Of a stretch of 64,000 nucleotides of DNA, positions 54,796 to 63,451 are shown one piece after another; positions within the stretch are counted from its first letter, which is position 1, and each line of letters begins with the position of its first letter. Position numbers and translations under genes: made by a program. Source of the stretch: Campylobacterales bacterium (GTDB lineage: Bacteria; Campylobacterota; Campylobacteria; Campylobacterales; Sulfurospirillaceae); NCBI GenBank assembly GCA_016930915.1, contig JAFGFU010000005.1:82401-146400 (forward strand), read 5' to 3'. Under the pieces are notes generated by a model, which ran no database searches, was not told where the DNA came from, and was given only the letters and a program-made list of their open reading frames with translations.

Positions 54796-56256
54796 CTATT
54801 TTCCTTTATAATATTGCTCGACTTTATAAATGCCAGCGAGCTTTTTAATTAGATTTTGATTTAACTCTTTTTGTTTTACTTGTAAAACATTATCGCCAAT
54901 CAAACTAACATATTGCTTAACTTTGTCATCATTAAGCAACTTTTGTTCCAAAATCTCGTATACAATGGCTTTCCCATCAATAATTTTATAACCCTTTTTT
55001 GAAGTGTTATCAAAAACGTGACCAAGAAATTCTGCACTTTTTGCTTCATTGAGTCCTGCAATAGATTTTACAGAATCCCTACTAACAAAACCAATATCGT
55101 TACCTGTAAATTTTTCAAGTTTTGTTTCAGCTTTTTTTTGCAACGCTGCATGTTGAAGTTCGTCGAGTAAATTGCGTGTGGCCTCTTTCTTTGCTAACTC
55201 GTATGACATGGGCTCTGGAAATTTAATCTCTTTTACTTTAATAACAACGTAAACATCTTTGATAATGACAGGTTTTAAAACTTCATCTTTTGCTGCTATT
55301 TGAATTTTATCTATTGGAAACAAAGTATCGTCATCGTAAATAACTTTGGTTTCGGTGGCATTGACTTCACCCTTTTTAAAAGCAAGAAAACTTTCTAAAG
55401 CACTTTTTTTATCATTTTTGAGCCTCAAATCAACGATTAGTTTTTCTTTAGCTTCATCAAAACTCATTAATTTTCCATCTTCATGTTTGTAGTTATGTTT
55501 TTCTTCTGCGTAAAAGCTTTCTAATGCTTTATCATCAAATTTTGTTGCAGAAGCAGGAAGGTTTAAAAGTTCAAGAGTGTAACTTTTTTTTGTTAAATAA
55601 TTAGCTTTATTCTTTTCCCAATACTCTTTAATTGCTTCTTCATTCACGGTAACTTCATTTGCATCCAATGTAATTGTGTTGATAGCTAAGCGATCTTCCA
55701 TAAAAAAAGCAGAGGTGAAAATTTCAATTTCTTTTGTAGAGGCGGGAAGTTTAAAAAAGTTTTCTAATTTTGTATATAAAATTTCTTTGGTTAATTCATG
55801 CTCATAATCATTCGGATTGATACGATTAGATTTGAGGATAGAATAGTATAACTCTTTGCTAAAAACGCCATTGCTCTGGAAATTCGGGTTGTTTCTAAGA
55901 CGTTCTATCACATCTTTTTTGCTTGCCATAAGACCAATTTCATCTGCGTAATTAAGTAATAGTGTTTGATTGATAAGGCTACTCATCACAATCTTATCCA
56001 AACCCATTTGTTCAGCTTGTTCTTGTGTTAATTGACCTTGAAGGAGATTGTTATAAAAATTGTAGTGATTAGCATAAGCAGATTGAAACTCTTTAACAGA
56101 GATCGTTCGATGACCAACTTTGGCAACAGAGGCAGCACGATCTTTGTTTAAATCATAAGCACCCCATCCCACAAAACCAGCTCCTACAAATGCTATAGTA
56201 CTAATCCAGATGGTGATTACCAAATATTTTTTATGACGTTGCATCCACGTAATCAT
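54796..56256 (-). CDS. PpiD/SurA-like periplasmic chaperone
   Basis: The 486-residue protein has a single N-terminal membrane anchor (YLVITIWISTIAFVGAGFVG) and a large periplasmic part. The SurA_N-like helical region spans about 35-180 (VGHRTISVKEFQSAY, SLINQTLLLNYADEIG). A PPIC-type parvulin domain is not obvious and may be degenerate, so it may be chaperone-only. It would aid folding of exported proteins. It shares its operon with ftsA-ftsZ, and bioA diverges from it. Confidence 0.82.
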   Translation of the reverse strand: MITWMQRHKKYLVITIWISTIAFVGAGFVGWGAYDLNKDRAASVAKVGHRTISVKEFQSAYANHYNFYNNLLQGQLTQEQAEQMGLDKIVMSSLINQTLLLNYADEIGLMASKKDVIERLRNNPNFQSNGVFSKELYYSILKSNRINPNDYEHELTKEILYTKLENFFKLPASTKEIEIFTSAFFMEDRLAINTITLDANEVTVNEEAIKEYWEKNKANYLTKKSYTLELLNLPASATKFDDKALESFYAEEKHNYKHEDGKLMSFDEAKEKLIVDLRLKNDKKSALESFLAFKKGEVNATETKVIYDDDTLFPIDKIQIAAKDEVLKPVIIKDVYVVIKVKEIKFPEPMSYELAKKEATRNLLDELQHAALQKKAETKLEKFTGNDIGFVSRDSVKSIAGLNEAKSAEFLGHVFDNTSKKGYKIIDGKAIVYEILEQKLLNDDKVKQYVSLIGDNVLQVKQKELNQNLIKKLAGIYKVEQYYKGK

Positions 56257-56286
56257 TCTTGCCCTTTGTCAAACATTGTATTTTGA

Positions 56287-56292
56287 TATAAT
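56287..56292 (+). promoter_or_regulatory. -10 box in the ppiD-like/bioA divergent region
   Basis: TATAAT in TTGATATAATTC lies 70 bp upstream of the bioA ATG. TTGTCA at 56266-56271 is a possible -35, 15 bp away. Confidence 0.55.
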
Positions 56293-56361
56293 TCTAACTA
56301 CATTGTTATTAAATAACGATAAATTCGCTCTTATTCCCTAACAAAAAGGTGAAATTAGTTC

Positions 56362-57666
56362 ATGAAAAAAGAGATAATAATCACAGAAGATTTAAAACAT
56401 ATTTGGCATCCATGTACCCAAATGAAAGACCACGAGACACTTCCGCTTATTCCCATTAAGCGAGGAGAGGGTGTTTATTTATATGATTTTGACAATAACG
56501 CTTATATTGATGGTGTTAGTTCATGGTGGGTCAACCTTTTTGGGCATTGTAATGCGTATATTAATCAAAAAGTAAAAGAGCAAATTGATACTTTAGAACA
56601 TGTTATTTTTGCGGGATTTACGCATGAACCTATTGTAAAACTCTCCAAAAGATTGTGTGCGCTAGCTCCTACGGGATTAGAGAAATGTTTTTATGCGGAT
56701 AATGGCTCTAGTGCCATTGAAGTGGCGCTTAAAATGAGTTTTCAATACCACAAAAACAGAGGTGAAAAACGTCCTTTTTTCGTCTCACTTTCTAACAGCT
56801 ATCATGGGGAGACCATTGGTGCTTTAGCTATAGGAGATGTGAAACTCTACAAAGAGATTTTTGAAGATATTTTATTGCAAACCTTACAAGCTCCCGTTCC
56901 TCAAAATCAAAGTGAGGAAGCGGCTCGTGAGGCGGCAGTGGGACTGGAAAAAGTTTTTAGGGATAATGAAGGCAAAATTGCTGCGTTTATTATTGAGCCC
57001 TTGGTGCAGTGTGCGGGAGGAATGCATATGTACCATCCGCTTTACATCACATTGGCACGCAAACTGTGTGATACGTATGATATTCATCTCATTGCCGATG
57101 AAATCGCTGTTGGCTTTGGTAGAACAGGTAAAATGTTTGCGTGTGAGCATGCAGGTGTTAGTCCTGATTTTATGACACTCTCAAAAGGGCTAACGGGTGG
57201 TTATCTTCCTCTTTCTGTTGTTTTAACCACACAAAAAGTGTATGATGCTTTTTATGGTGATTATGCAGAATTTAAGGCTTTTTTGCACTCCCACAGTTAC
57301 ACAGGAAATCCTTTAGCATGCGCAGCAGCAAATGCCACATTGGATGTGTTTGAAAAGGAAGCTGTGTTGGAGAAAAATCAGGAAAAAATAGCATTTATTG
57401 GCAAACAATTAGAGCGTTTTAAAATACTACCTAATGTTCAAAGTGTACGACAAACAGGGATGATTGCAGCAGTCAAACTCCAAGAATACCCCATTGATTT
57501 TAGGGTCAATCTCAAAATCTTTGAACATGCTATGCAAAAAGGCGTGATTCTTCGACCTTTGGGAAATATCGTCTATTTTATGCCACCTTATGTCATTACA
57601 TGTAAAGAGATTGAGCGCATGATGGATGTGGCGTATGAGGCGATTGTAAGCCTTAATAGTTTATAA
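56362..57666 (+). CDS. bioA: Adenosylmethionine-8-amino-7-oxononanoate aminotransferase BioA
   Basis: The 434-residue PLP aminotransferase of biotin synthesis converts KAPA to DAPA using SAM as amino donor. It has HIWHPCTQMKDHE and DGVSSWWVNLFGH, typical of BioA, with YADNGSSAIEVALKM, DEIAVGFGRTGKMF, the PLP Lys in MTLSKGLTGGYLP and a C-terminal RPLGNIVYFMPPY. No other bio gene is present in the window. Confidence 0.95.
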   Translation: MKKEIIITEDLKHIWHPCTQMKDHETLPLIPIKRGEGVYLYDFDNNAYIDGVSSWWVNLFGHCNAYINQKVKEQIDTLEHVIFAGFTHEPIVKLSKRLCALAPTGLEKCFYADNGSSAIEVALKMSFQYHKNRGEKRPFFVSLSNSYHGETIGALAIGDVKLYKEIFEDILLQTLQAPVPQNQSEEAAREAAVGLEKVFRDNEGKIAAFIIEPLVQCAGGMHMYHPLYITLARKLCDTYDIHLIADEIAVGFGRTGKMFACEHAGVSPDFMTLSKGLTGGYLPLSVVLTTQKVYDAFYGDYAEFKAFLHSHSYTGNPLACAAANATLDVFEKEAVLEKNQEKIAFIGKQLERFKILPNVQSVRQTGMIAAVKLQEYPIDFRVNLKIFEHAMQKGVILRPLGNIVYFMPPYVITCKEIERMMDVAYEAIVSLNSL

Positions 57667-57693
57667 TAAAGACATTTTAACGAAGGATTTTGC

Positions 57694-58620
57694 GTGAACA
57701 TTCCCCATATTCCCGTGCTTTTAGAAGAGGTTAAAACAGCATTTTCTAGCATTCAAGAGGGCATTATTATTGATTGTACGCTAGGGTATGGTGGGCACAG
57801 TGAAGCACTTTTAGAACAAAATCCGACTATTAAGCTTATTGGATGTGACCAAGATGAAGAGGCGTTAGCGTTTAGCAAAAAGCGTTTGGAGCGTTTTGGA
57901 GAGCGAGTCATGGTGCACCATGGAAATTTTGCCTCCGTGATTGCTCAGTATGCGCATTTGCCGATTCGTGGTATTTTAGCTGACATTGGGGTTTCTTCCT
58001 TACAACTCGATAAAAAAGAACGTGGTTTTGCTTTTGACTCTGAAGTGCTTGATATGCGGATGAATCCGAGTCAACCCTTAAGCGCTTATGAAGTGGTGAA
58101 TCATTACTCCCAAGCGCAATTGGAGTTTATTTTCAGAGAATACGGGGAAATTCATGCCTATCAAAAAATGGCTCAGCTGATTTGTGAAGCTCGACTCAAA
58201 GCACCCATACAAAGTGCTAAAGAGCTCTCTAAAATTGCTCAAAACGTACCAGGTAAAAAGAGCATTCATCCTTCAACGCTTCTGTTTCAAGCGATTCGTA
58301 TTGAGGTTAATAATGAGTTGGGGGTGCTGGGTGAGCTTTTGCAGAGCATCCAAAACGCAGGGTTTAAGGAGTGTATTGTAGGGATTATCTCGTTTCACTC
58401 TTTGGAAGACCGTATTGTCAAGCAGACGTTTAAACTTTGGAGTCAAAACTGTATTTGTCCGCCACACGTGATGCGTTGTACGTGTGGCAATAACCATGCG
58501 TTAGGAAAAATTATCAGCAAAAAGCCGATTGAGGCAACATCTAGTGAGCTCAAAAAAAACCCACGTAGCAGGAGTGCAAGGCTTCGTGTCTTTGAGATAA
58601 GAGGCAAAGATGGAAGATAA
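57694..58620 (+). CDS. rsmH: 16S rRNA m4C1402 methyltransferase RsmH
   Basis: The 308-residue class I methyltransferase starts with HIPVLLEEVKTAF and has IDCTLGYGGHSEALL, GILADIGVSSLQLD and RGFAFDSEVLDMRMN. Its C-terminus contains SFHSLEDRIVKQTFK and RSRSARLRVFE. It methylates N4 of C1402 in 16S rRNA. It starts at GTG 57694 after GAAGGAT and overlaps the ftsL-like gene by 11 nt, the usual position in a division cluster. Confidence 0.96.
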   Translation: MNIPHIPVLLEEVKTAFSSIQEGIIIDCTLGYGGHSEALLEQNPTIKLIGCDQDEEALAFSKKRLERFGERVMVHHGNFASVIAQYAHLPIRGILADIGVSSLQLDKKERGFAFDSEVLDMRMNPSQPLSAYEVVNHYSQAQLEFIFREYGEIHAYQKMAQLICEARLKAPIQSAKELSKIAQNVPGKKSIHPSTLLFQAIRIEVNNELGVLGELLQSIQNAGFKECIVGIISFHSLEDRIVKQTFKLWSQNCICPPHVMRCTCGNNHALGKIISKKPIEATSSELKKNPRSRSARLRVFEIRGKDGR

Positions 58621-58894
58621 AAACGAACTTCTAGAGCAGTACGATGCGGAGCAAAAGGTTGAAAAAAACCTTGATTTTCGTTTTTTACTCTTAGTCTATA
58701 TGGTGATGGGCGTTGCTTTTTTGCTTGTTTTGCCCAAAATCTACATTAAAAATCAAATTTACTACATGAGCCGTGATATTGGAAAATTGTACGGCGAATA
58801 CTCCATTCTCAAAGAAGAGAACCGTGTTTTGAAGCAAAATTTGGAAAATATGCGTTTTAAAAACCAAATTTTAGACACCATTTATATCGAATAA
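58610..58894 (+). CDS. FtsL-like septum protein
   Basis: The 94-residue bitopic protein has a short cytoplasmic N-terminus, one membrane helix (FLLLVYMVMGVAFLLVLP) and a short coiled coil (YSILKEENRVLKQNLENMRF). The size, topology and location directly after rsmH are those of FtsL, a septal-complex protein that varies widely in sequence. Assignment rests on context and topology. Confidence 0.65.
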   Translation: MEDKNELLEQYDAEQKVEKNLDFRFLLLVYMVMGVAFLLVLPKIYIKNQIYYMSRDIGKLYGEYSILKEENRVLKQNLENMRFKNQILDTIYIE

Positions 58895-58930
58895 TTCTGT
58901 TTACATGTAAAAGATTTTAGGAGCGTTTTT

Positions 58931-60217
58931 ATGCCACAAGAGATGTTATTTTTAGCTATTTTAGGTCTGTTTTTAGATGTTTTGGTGGCATTTGGTTTTT
59001 GGATGAAATCGTTGTTGAATGAAAAAGAGCAGGTATTGGCTGAGCTTCAAAGAAAATATGAACACTTAGGGGCTGAAAATTTACGCTTAAACATGCATAA
59101 CGCAAAACTAAATGCCGAAATAGAAGCCCACAAAGAGGGCAATGCACGGCTTAAATTTGATTTGGATGAACAGGGTAAAAAACTGGAGTTAAAGCTCAAT
59201 GCTATTATGGAGACGCATTTGGAACGTAAGCTTCAAAAACTCGATGCCACCTCTACCAAATCGCTTGAAACCTTGCTAAAACCGTTTAAAGAAAATCTCG
59301 ATACCTTTAAAAAGAGTGTGGAAAGCTCTCAAGAATCGAGCATTAAAAAGTTTGCAGAACTCTCCAAAGAGATAGAATTGGTCGCACGGGCTGGGATGAA
59401 TATCTCCAAAGAAGCGGAAAACCTCACCAAAGCCTTAAAGGGTAAAAAACAAGCGCAAGGCAGTTGGGGTGAGATGATATTGGAGAGTGTTTTAGAGTAC
59501 TCAGGGCTGATTAAAGGGGTGCATTACGAAACGCAAGAGAGCTACAAAGATGAAGAGGGTCGTACCAAACGTCCTGATGTGGTGATTAAACTCCCTCAGG
59601 AGCGTACCATCATCATTGACTCAAAAGTCTCTTTGAATAGTTACGATGAGCTGATTCGTGCGCAAAGTGATGAGGAAAAAAGCATTGCTTCTAAGGCACT
59701 CTCTTTGGCGTTTCGTGAACACATCGACACGCTGGATAGCAAAGACTATGCGCATTACAAGCAAGGAACGCTTCAGTATGTTTTTATGTTTGTGCCTATT
59801 GAAGGGGCATTTTCCGTGGCAATCCATGAAGACCCCAAACTCTATGAATACGCTCTTCGTAAGCACATCGCCATCGTCAATCCCTCAACGCTAACGGTTT
59901 CTTTGCGTACCATTTATCTCTATTGGCAAAGCGAGCAATCCAGCACACTGGCTTCAAAGCTCTTTGAAGAAGCAGGGAAGATGTATGACAAAATGGTGGG
60001 CTTTGCGGAGAGCTTTAAGCGTGTTGGTTCACAGCTTCAAACGCTCAATAACAGTTATGAGAGTGCGCATAAGCAACTCAGTGAAGGCTCTGGCAATATC
60101 TTAGGACGTGTGGAAAACTTAAAGCGTTTGGGTGCAAAAGCGACCAAAAATCTTAAAGATGCAAAGATTGAGTATCAAGATTTTTCGACAGATATTGAGC
60201 TCATTGAAGAGAAATAA
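58931..60217 (+). CDS. rmuC: DNA recombination protein RmuC
   Basis: The 428-residue protein has an N-terminal membrane helix (MLFLAILGLFLDVLVAFGFW), a long coiled coil (about 35-190) and a PD-(D/E)xK-like nuclease core with QGSWGEMILESVLEYSGL, RPDVVIKLPQERTIIIDSKVS and VPIEGAFSVAI. RmuC limits inversion and recombination between short repeats. A TACATGTA motif at 58902 precedes the start, which has TTAGGAG. Confidence 0.92.
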   Translation: MPQEMLFLAILGLFLDVLVAFGFWMKSLLNEKEQVLAELQRKYEHLGAENLRLNMHNAKLNAEIEAHKEGNARLKFDLDEQGKKLELKLNAIMETHLERKLQKLDATSTKSLETLLKPFKENLDTFKKSVESSQESSIKKFAELSKEIELVARAGMNISKEAENLTKALKGKKQAQGSWGEMILESVLEYSGLIKGVHYETQESYKDEEGRTKRPDVVIKLPQERTIIIDSKVSLNSYDELIRAQSDEEKSIASKALSLAFREHIDTLDSKDYAHYKQGTLQYVFMFVPIEGAFSVAIHEDPKLYEYALRKHIAIVNPSTLTVSLRTIYLYWQSEQSSTLASKLFEEAGKMYDKMVGFAESFKRVGSQLQTLNNSYESAHKQLSEGSGNILGRVENLKRLGAKATKNLKDAKIEYQDFSTDIELIEEK

Positions 60218-60234
60218 GTAGAAAAATTGGAGAA

Positions 60235-62541
60235 ATGATGCCACTTAGCGAATCCGATACCCGTGTCAAACTCATAGACCCTATTTTAAAAAGTAGCGGT
60301 TGGGAAGAGCGTCATATCGTTAGAGAGTATTATTTTACGGATGGGCGAAAGCTTATAGGTGGTAAACGAGGCGAGCGCTATTTTGTGGACTATTTGCTTA
60401 GCTTTAAAAACACCAACCTAGCCATCGTCGAAGCCAAAGCGGAGAATGTTGATCCGTTAGAGGGCTTACAACAAGTCATCAACTACGCTTCAAAACTTAA
60501 AATCGACATGGTTTACGCCACTAATGGACACAAAATTTACGCCCATGATATGCGTGAGGGAAAAGGCGAGTGGGTTAGCTCTTTTAAAGCTCCACAAGAA
60601 CTTTTTGACCAAAAATTTGGAAACCTAACACAGACACAAAACACGACCATCACCCAGCATTTTTACCTTGATGGCACGAAAAAGCCTCGTTATTACCAAC
60701 AAATCGCCGTGCAAAAAACCATCGAGGCTATCTCACAAGGCAAACAAAGAGTGCTTTTAACGCTTGCCACGGGAACGGGTAAAACCTATATCGCTTTTCA
60801 GATTGTGTACCGCTTGTTTGAGAGCCGTTGGAGCAGAAGTGGTGTGTCAAAACGCCCTCGTGTACTTTTCCTTGCCGATAGAAACATCCTCATCAACCAA
60901 GCCCGAAACGAGTTCAATCCACTAGAAAAAGAGTGCGTCTCCATCAACGGCAAAGAGATCGCCAGACGAAACGGCAAAGTACCGACCAATGCCAACATCT
61001 TTTTTGCTATCTACCAAGCCATCTCAGAGCGCAAAAGCGACGAGGCGGACAGTGAAAATGACTTTAGTGGTTACTTTAAAGCGTACGATAAAGACTTTTT
61101 TGACCTCATTATCATTGACGAGTGTCACCGTGGCAGTGCAAACGAGCAGAGCAGTTGGCGTGATATCTTAAACCACTTCTCCAGTGCGGTTCACGTAGGA
61201 CTCACCGCCACGCCAAAACGCGATGACAACGGCGATACCTACGCTTACTTTGGCGAGCCTGTTTATGAGTATTCGCTCAAAGAGGGTATCAATGATGGCT
61301 TTTTAACGCCCTACAAAGTCAAGCGCATTCAGACCAACATCGACGAGTACACCTTCAACCCAGATGACATCATCCAAGGTGAGCTTGAAAATGGCATCGC
61401 TAAGTTAGAGCAGTTTGAAAAAGAGGTGGTCATCCCCAAACGCACTGAGCTTTTGGCTAAAACGATTTTAAACCAAATAAGCCCGATGGACAAAACCATC
61501 GTCTTTTGTGTCAACCAACAACACGCCCTAGATATGAAAATAGCCATCGACCAACACAAGAGCATCAAAGCCAACGACTACTGTGTGCGTGTCACCTCCA
61601 ATGAAGGCAAAATAGGTATAAACTTCCTAGAAGCCTTTCAAGACAATGACAAAGACCTTCCCGTCATCCTAACCAGTTCCAAGATGCTCACCACAGGAGT
61701 CGATGCGAAAAATGTCCGCAATGTCGTCTTGACGGCTCCCATACGCTCCATGACCGAGTTCAAGCAGATCATCGGGCGAGGAACGAGGACGTTCGAGGGC
61801 AAAGACTTTTTTACCATCATCGACTTTGTGGGTGCGACCAATCTGTTTTATGATGAGCGTTGGGATGGCATAGCAGAACCTGTGCAAGTTCCTACATGTA
61901 AAGATGAAGAAGAGCCACAAAACGAGCCAAAAGAGTCAAAACCCAAAGAAGAAAAAGAGAAAAAAGAAAAAATCACCATCGAGATAAAAAGCAAAAAGCT
62001 CAAAGTCATCAACATCGAGACAAGCTATGTGGGAAGTGACGGCAAACCGCTTAAAACCAGCGAATACCTCACCCTTTTGGTAGGCATCTTAGGCGAATTT
62101 TACGACGATGAAGCAAAGCTTCGAGAGGTCTGGGCAACCCCAAAAAGCAGGCGAGCTCTACTCGAGAGACTTCGAGCCATGAACATCGACGATGAACAGC
62201 TAGAAGACTTAAAAACCATCTTCGACGCTCCGCAAAGTGACATCTACGATGTGTTAGCACACCTCAGTTTTAACCTAGAGCTCAAAACCAGAAGTGAGCG
62301 AGTGTTGGCAGTAGAACATGGAAGCTTCATCAAACGCCACCACAGCGAAAAAGCCAAAACCTTTTTAGAGTTCATACTAGAACGCTACGAAAAAGAGGGT
62401 GTCAAAGAGCTAGATGAGGACAAACTAAGTTCTTTAATTGAGCTTAGTCGCATTGATAAAGGCGAGCTGAAAAGTGCTTTTGGTGGGGTAGTGCACATCA
62501 AAGAAGAGTATTTGGCATTGCAGAGGGAAATTTATAAATGA
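60235..62541 (+). CDS. hsdR: Type I restriction enzyme R subunit HsdR
   Basis: The 768-residue motor-nuclease subunit starts after GGAGAA. The N-terminal nuclease domain has the D-EAK type site (YFVDYLLSFKN, AIVEAKAEN). SF2 helicase motifs are LATGTGKTYIAF (I), IIIDECHRG (II), GLTATPKRD (III) and GRGTRTFEGKDFFTIIDFVG (VI). The sequence is like EcoEI-type HsdR. It needs HsdM and HsdS; hsdS begins at 63452 and hsdM is not in the window. A Lys/Glu-rich linker lies near 560-580. Confidence 0.93.
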   Translation: MMPLSESDTRVKLIDPILKSSGWEERHIVREYYFTDGRKLIGGKRGERYFVDYLLSFKNTNLAIVEAKAENVDPLEGLQQVINYASKLKIDMVYATNGHKIYAHDMREGKGEWVSSFKAPQELFDQKFGNLTQTQNTTITQHFYLDGTKKPRYYQQIAVQKTIEAISQGKQRVLLTLATGTGKTYIAFQIVYRLFESRWSRSGVSKRPRVLFLADRNILINQARNEFNPLEKECVSINGKEIARRNGKVPTNANIFFAIYQAISERKSDEADSENDFSGYFKAYDKDFFDLIIIDECHRGSANEQSSWRDILNHFSSAVHVGLTATPKRDDNGDTYAYFGEPVYEYSLKEGINDGFLTPYKVKRIQTNIDEYTFNPDDIIQGELENGIAKLEQFEKEVVIPKRTELLAKTILNQISPMDKTIVFCVNQQHALDMKIAIDQHKSIKANDYCVRVTSNEGKIGINFLEAFQDNDKDLPVILTSSKMLTTGVDAKNVRNVVLTAPIRSMTEFKQIIGRGTRTFEGKDFFTIIDFVGATNLFYDERWDGIAEPVQVPTCKDEEEPQNEPKESKPKEEKEKKEKITIEIKSKKLKVINIETSYVGSDGKPLKTSEYLTLLVGILGEFYDDEAKLREVWATPKSRRALLERLRAMNIDDEQLEDLKTIFDAPQSDIYDVLAHLSFNLELKTRSERVLAVEHGSFIKRHHSEKAKTFLEFILERYEKEGVKELDEDKLSSLIELSRIDKGELKSAFGGVVHIKEEYLALQREIYK

Positions 62542-62615
62542 GTGAAATTCGGTACCCTCAGCTTTACCTCAAGGGTAAAGGCTTACGAGGGAATTACGAA
62601 AGCATAATAAGATAA
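62538..62615 (+). CDS. Possible 25-codon fragment after hsdR
   Basis: An ATG overlapping the hsdR stop (ATGA) opens a 25-codon frame beginning MSEIRYPQLYLKGKG and ending TAA at 62615. It may be the remnant of a gene displaced when the TIR-like gene was inserted, or chance. The hairpin at 62562-62580 lies within it. I recognise no family. Confidence 0.3.
   Translation: MSEIRYPQLYLKGKGLRGNYESIIR
62562..62580 (+). repeat. Hairpin between hsdR and the TIR-like gene
   Basis: CTTTACC (62562-62568) pairs with GGTAAAG (62574-62580) with a 5-nt loop. No T-run follows, so it is not a classic terminator; it could mark an insertion boundary. Confidence 0.4.
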
Positions 62616-62672
62616 AAAGTGTAAAGATTGGATTAGAAATTGTTAATTTATTAAATTTAGAAAAGGTAAAAG

Positions 62673-63449
62673 ATGAGGAAATCAAAAATATTTATAGGTT
62701 CTTCTAGTGAAAGTTTAAATGTAGCAGAAGCAGTTAATGTCAATCTTGACCATGAAATGGAAGTTACTCTTTGGAGAAATGGATTTGACCTTTCTCAAAA
62801 TACTTTAGATTCATTGTTGAAAAAGGCGAATGAGTCAGATTTTGCCTTATTTATTTTCTCACCTGATGATATTGCGCTTATTAGACAACAAGAAAAACAA
62901 ATTGTTCGTGATAATGTTTTGTTTGAACTTGGTTTATTTATTGGAGCTATTGGAAAAGATAGATGTTTTATTTTAAAACCGCGAAATGAAGATTTACATT
63001 TTCCGAGTGACTTGGCAGGATTAACATATGCTGATTATGAAGCAAATAGAAATGATGGCGATTTGGTTTCAGCTGTTAATGTAGGTTGTGTTTTGATAAA
63101 AAAACAAGTAGCAAAAATTGGCATTAGAAATTATGCTTCGTTACAAGTTTTAAATGAATCAAAGCCAATGATAATAGATTCCAAGTTAAATGAATTAGAT
63201 GTGCAAGTTCTGATGTATTTACTTGAGACTTACACATCATCCGTTGAAGGATATAGTGTTTATGTGGTAAAAAATTATATTAAAAATAAAACAAATTTTG
63301 TTGATTTGTCATTGATAAAATTATTGAGGTTAAATTATATAGATAAAAGTATAGAACAAAATTACAATGGAGAGCCATATATTTCGTTTAAAATTACAGA
63401 ATTAGGAATAGATAGCATTATGAATATAAATGAAGAGATAGAATTTTAG
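62673..63449 (+). CDS. TIR-like (CAP12/Pycsar-type) putative defence effector
   Basis: The 258-residue protein starts at ATG 62673 with AAAAGG upstream. The N-terminal 140 residues are a TIR-like nucleotide-binding domain (PF10137 type): KIFIGSSSESLNVAEAV, FDLSQNTLDSL, FALFIFSPDD, RDNVLFELGLFIGAIG with the likely catalytic Glu, and RCFILKPRN. The remaining ~100 residues look like a winged-helix module (MYLLETY, SLIKLLRLNYI, KITELGIDSIM). Such TIR domains act as NAD+ hydrolases in CBASS and Pycsar. No cyclase is adjacent. It is visibly AT-richer than hsdR, suggesting transfer. Confidence 0.78.
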   Translation: MRKSKIFIGSSSESLNVAEAVNVNLDHEMEVTLWRNGFDLSQNTLDSLLKKANESDFALFIFSPDDIALIRQQEKQIVRDNVLFELGLFIGAIGKDRCFILKPRNEDLHFPSDLAGLTYADYEANRNDGDLVSAVNVGCVLIKKQVAKIGIRNYASLQVLNESKPMIIDSKLNELDVQVLMYLLETYTSSVEGYSVYVVKNYIKNKTNFVDLSLIKLLRLNYIDKSIEQNYNGEPYISFKITELGIDSIMNINEEIEF

Positions 63450-63451
63450 TG

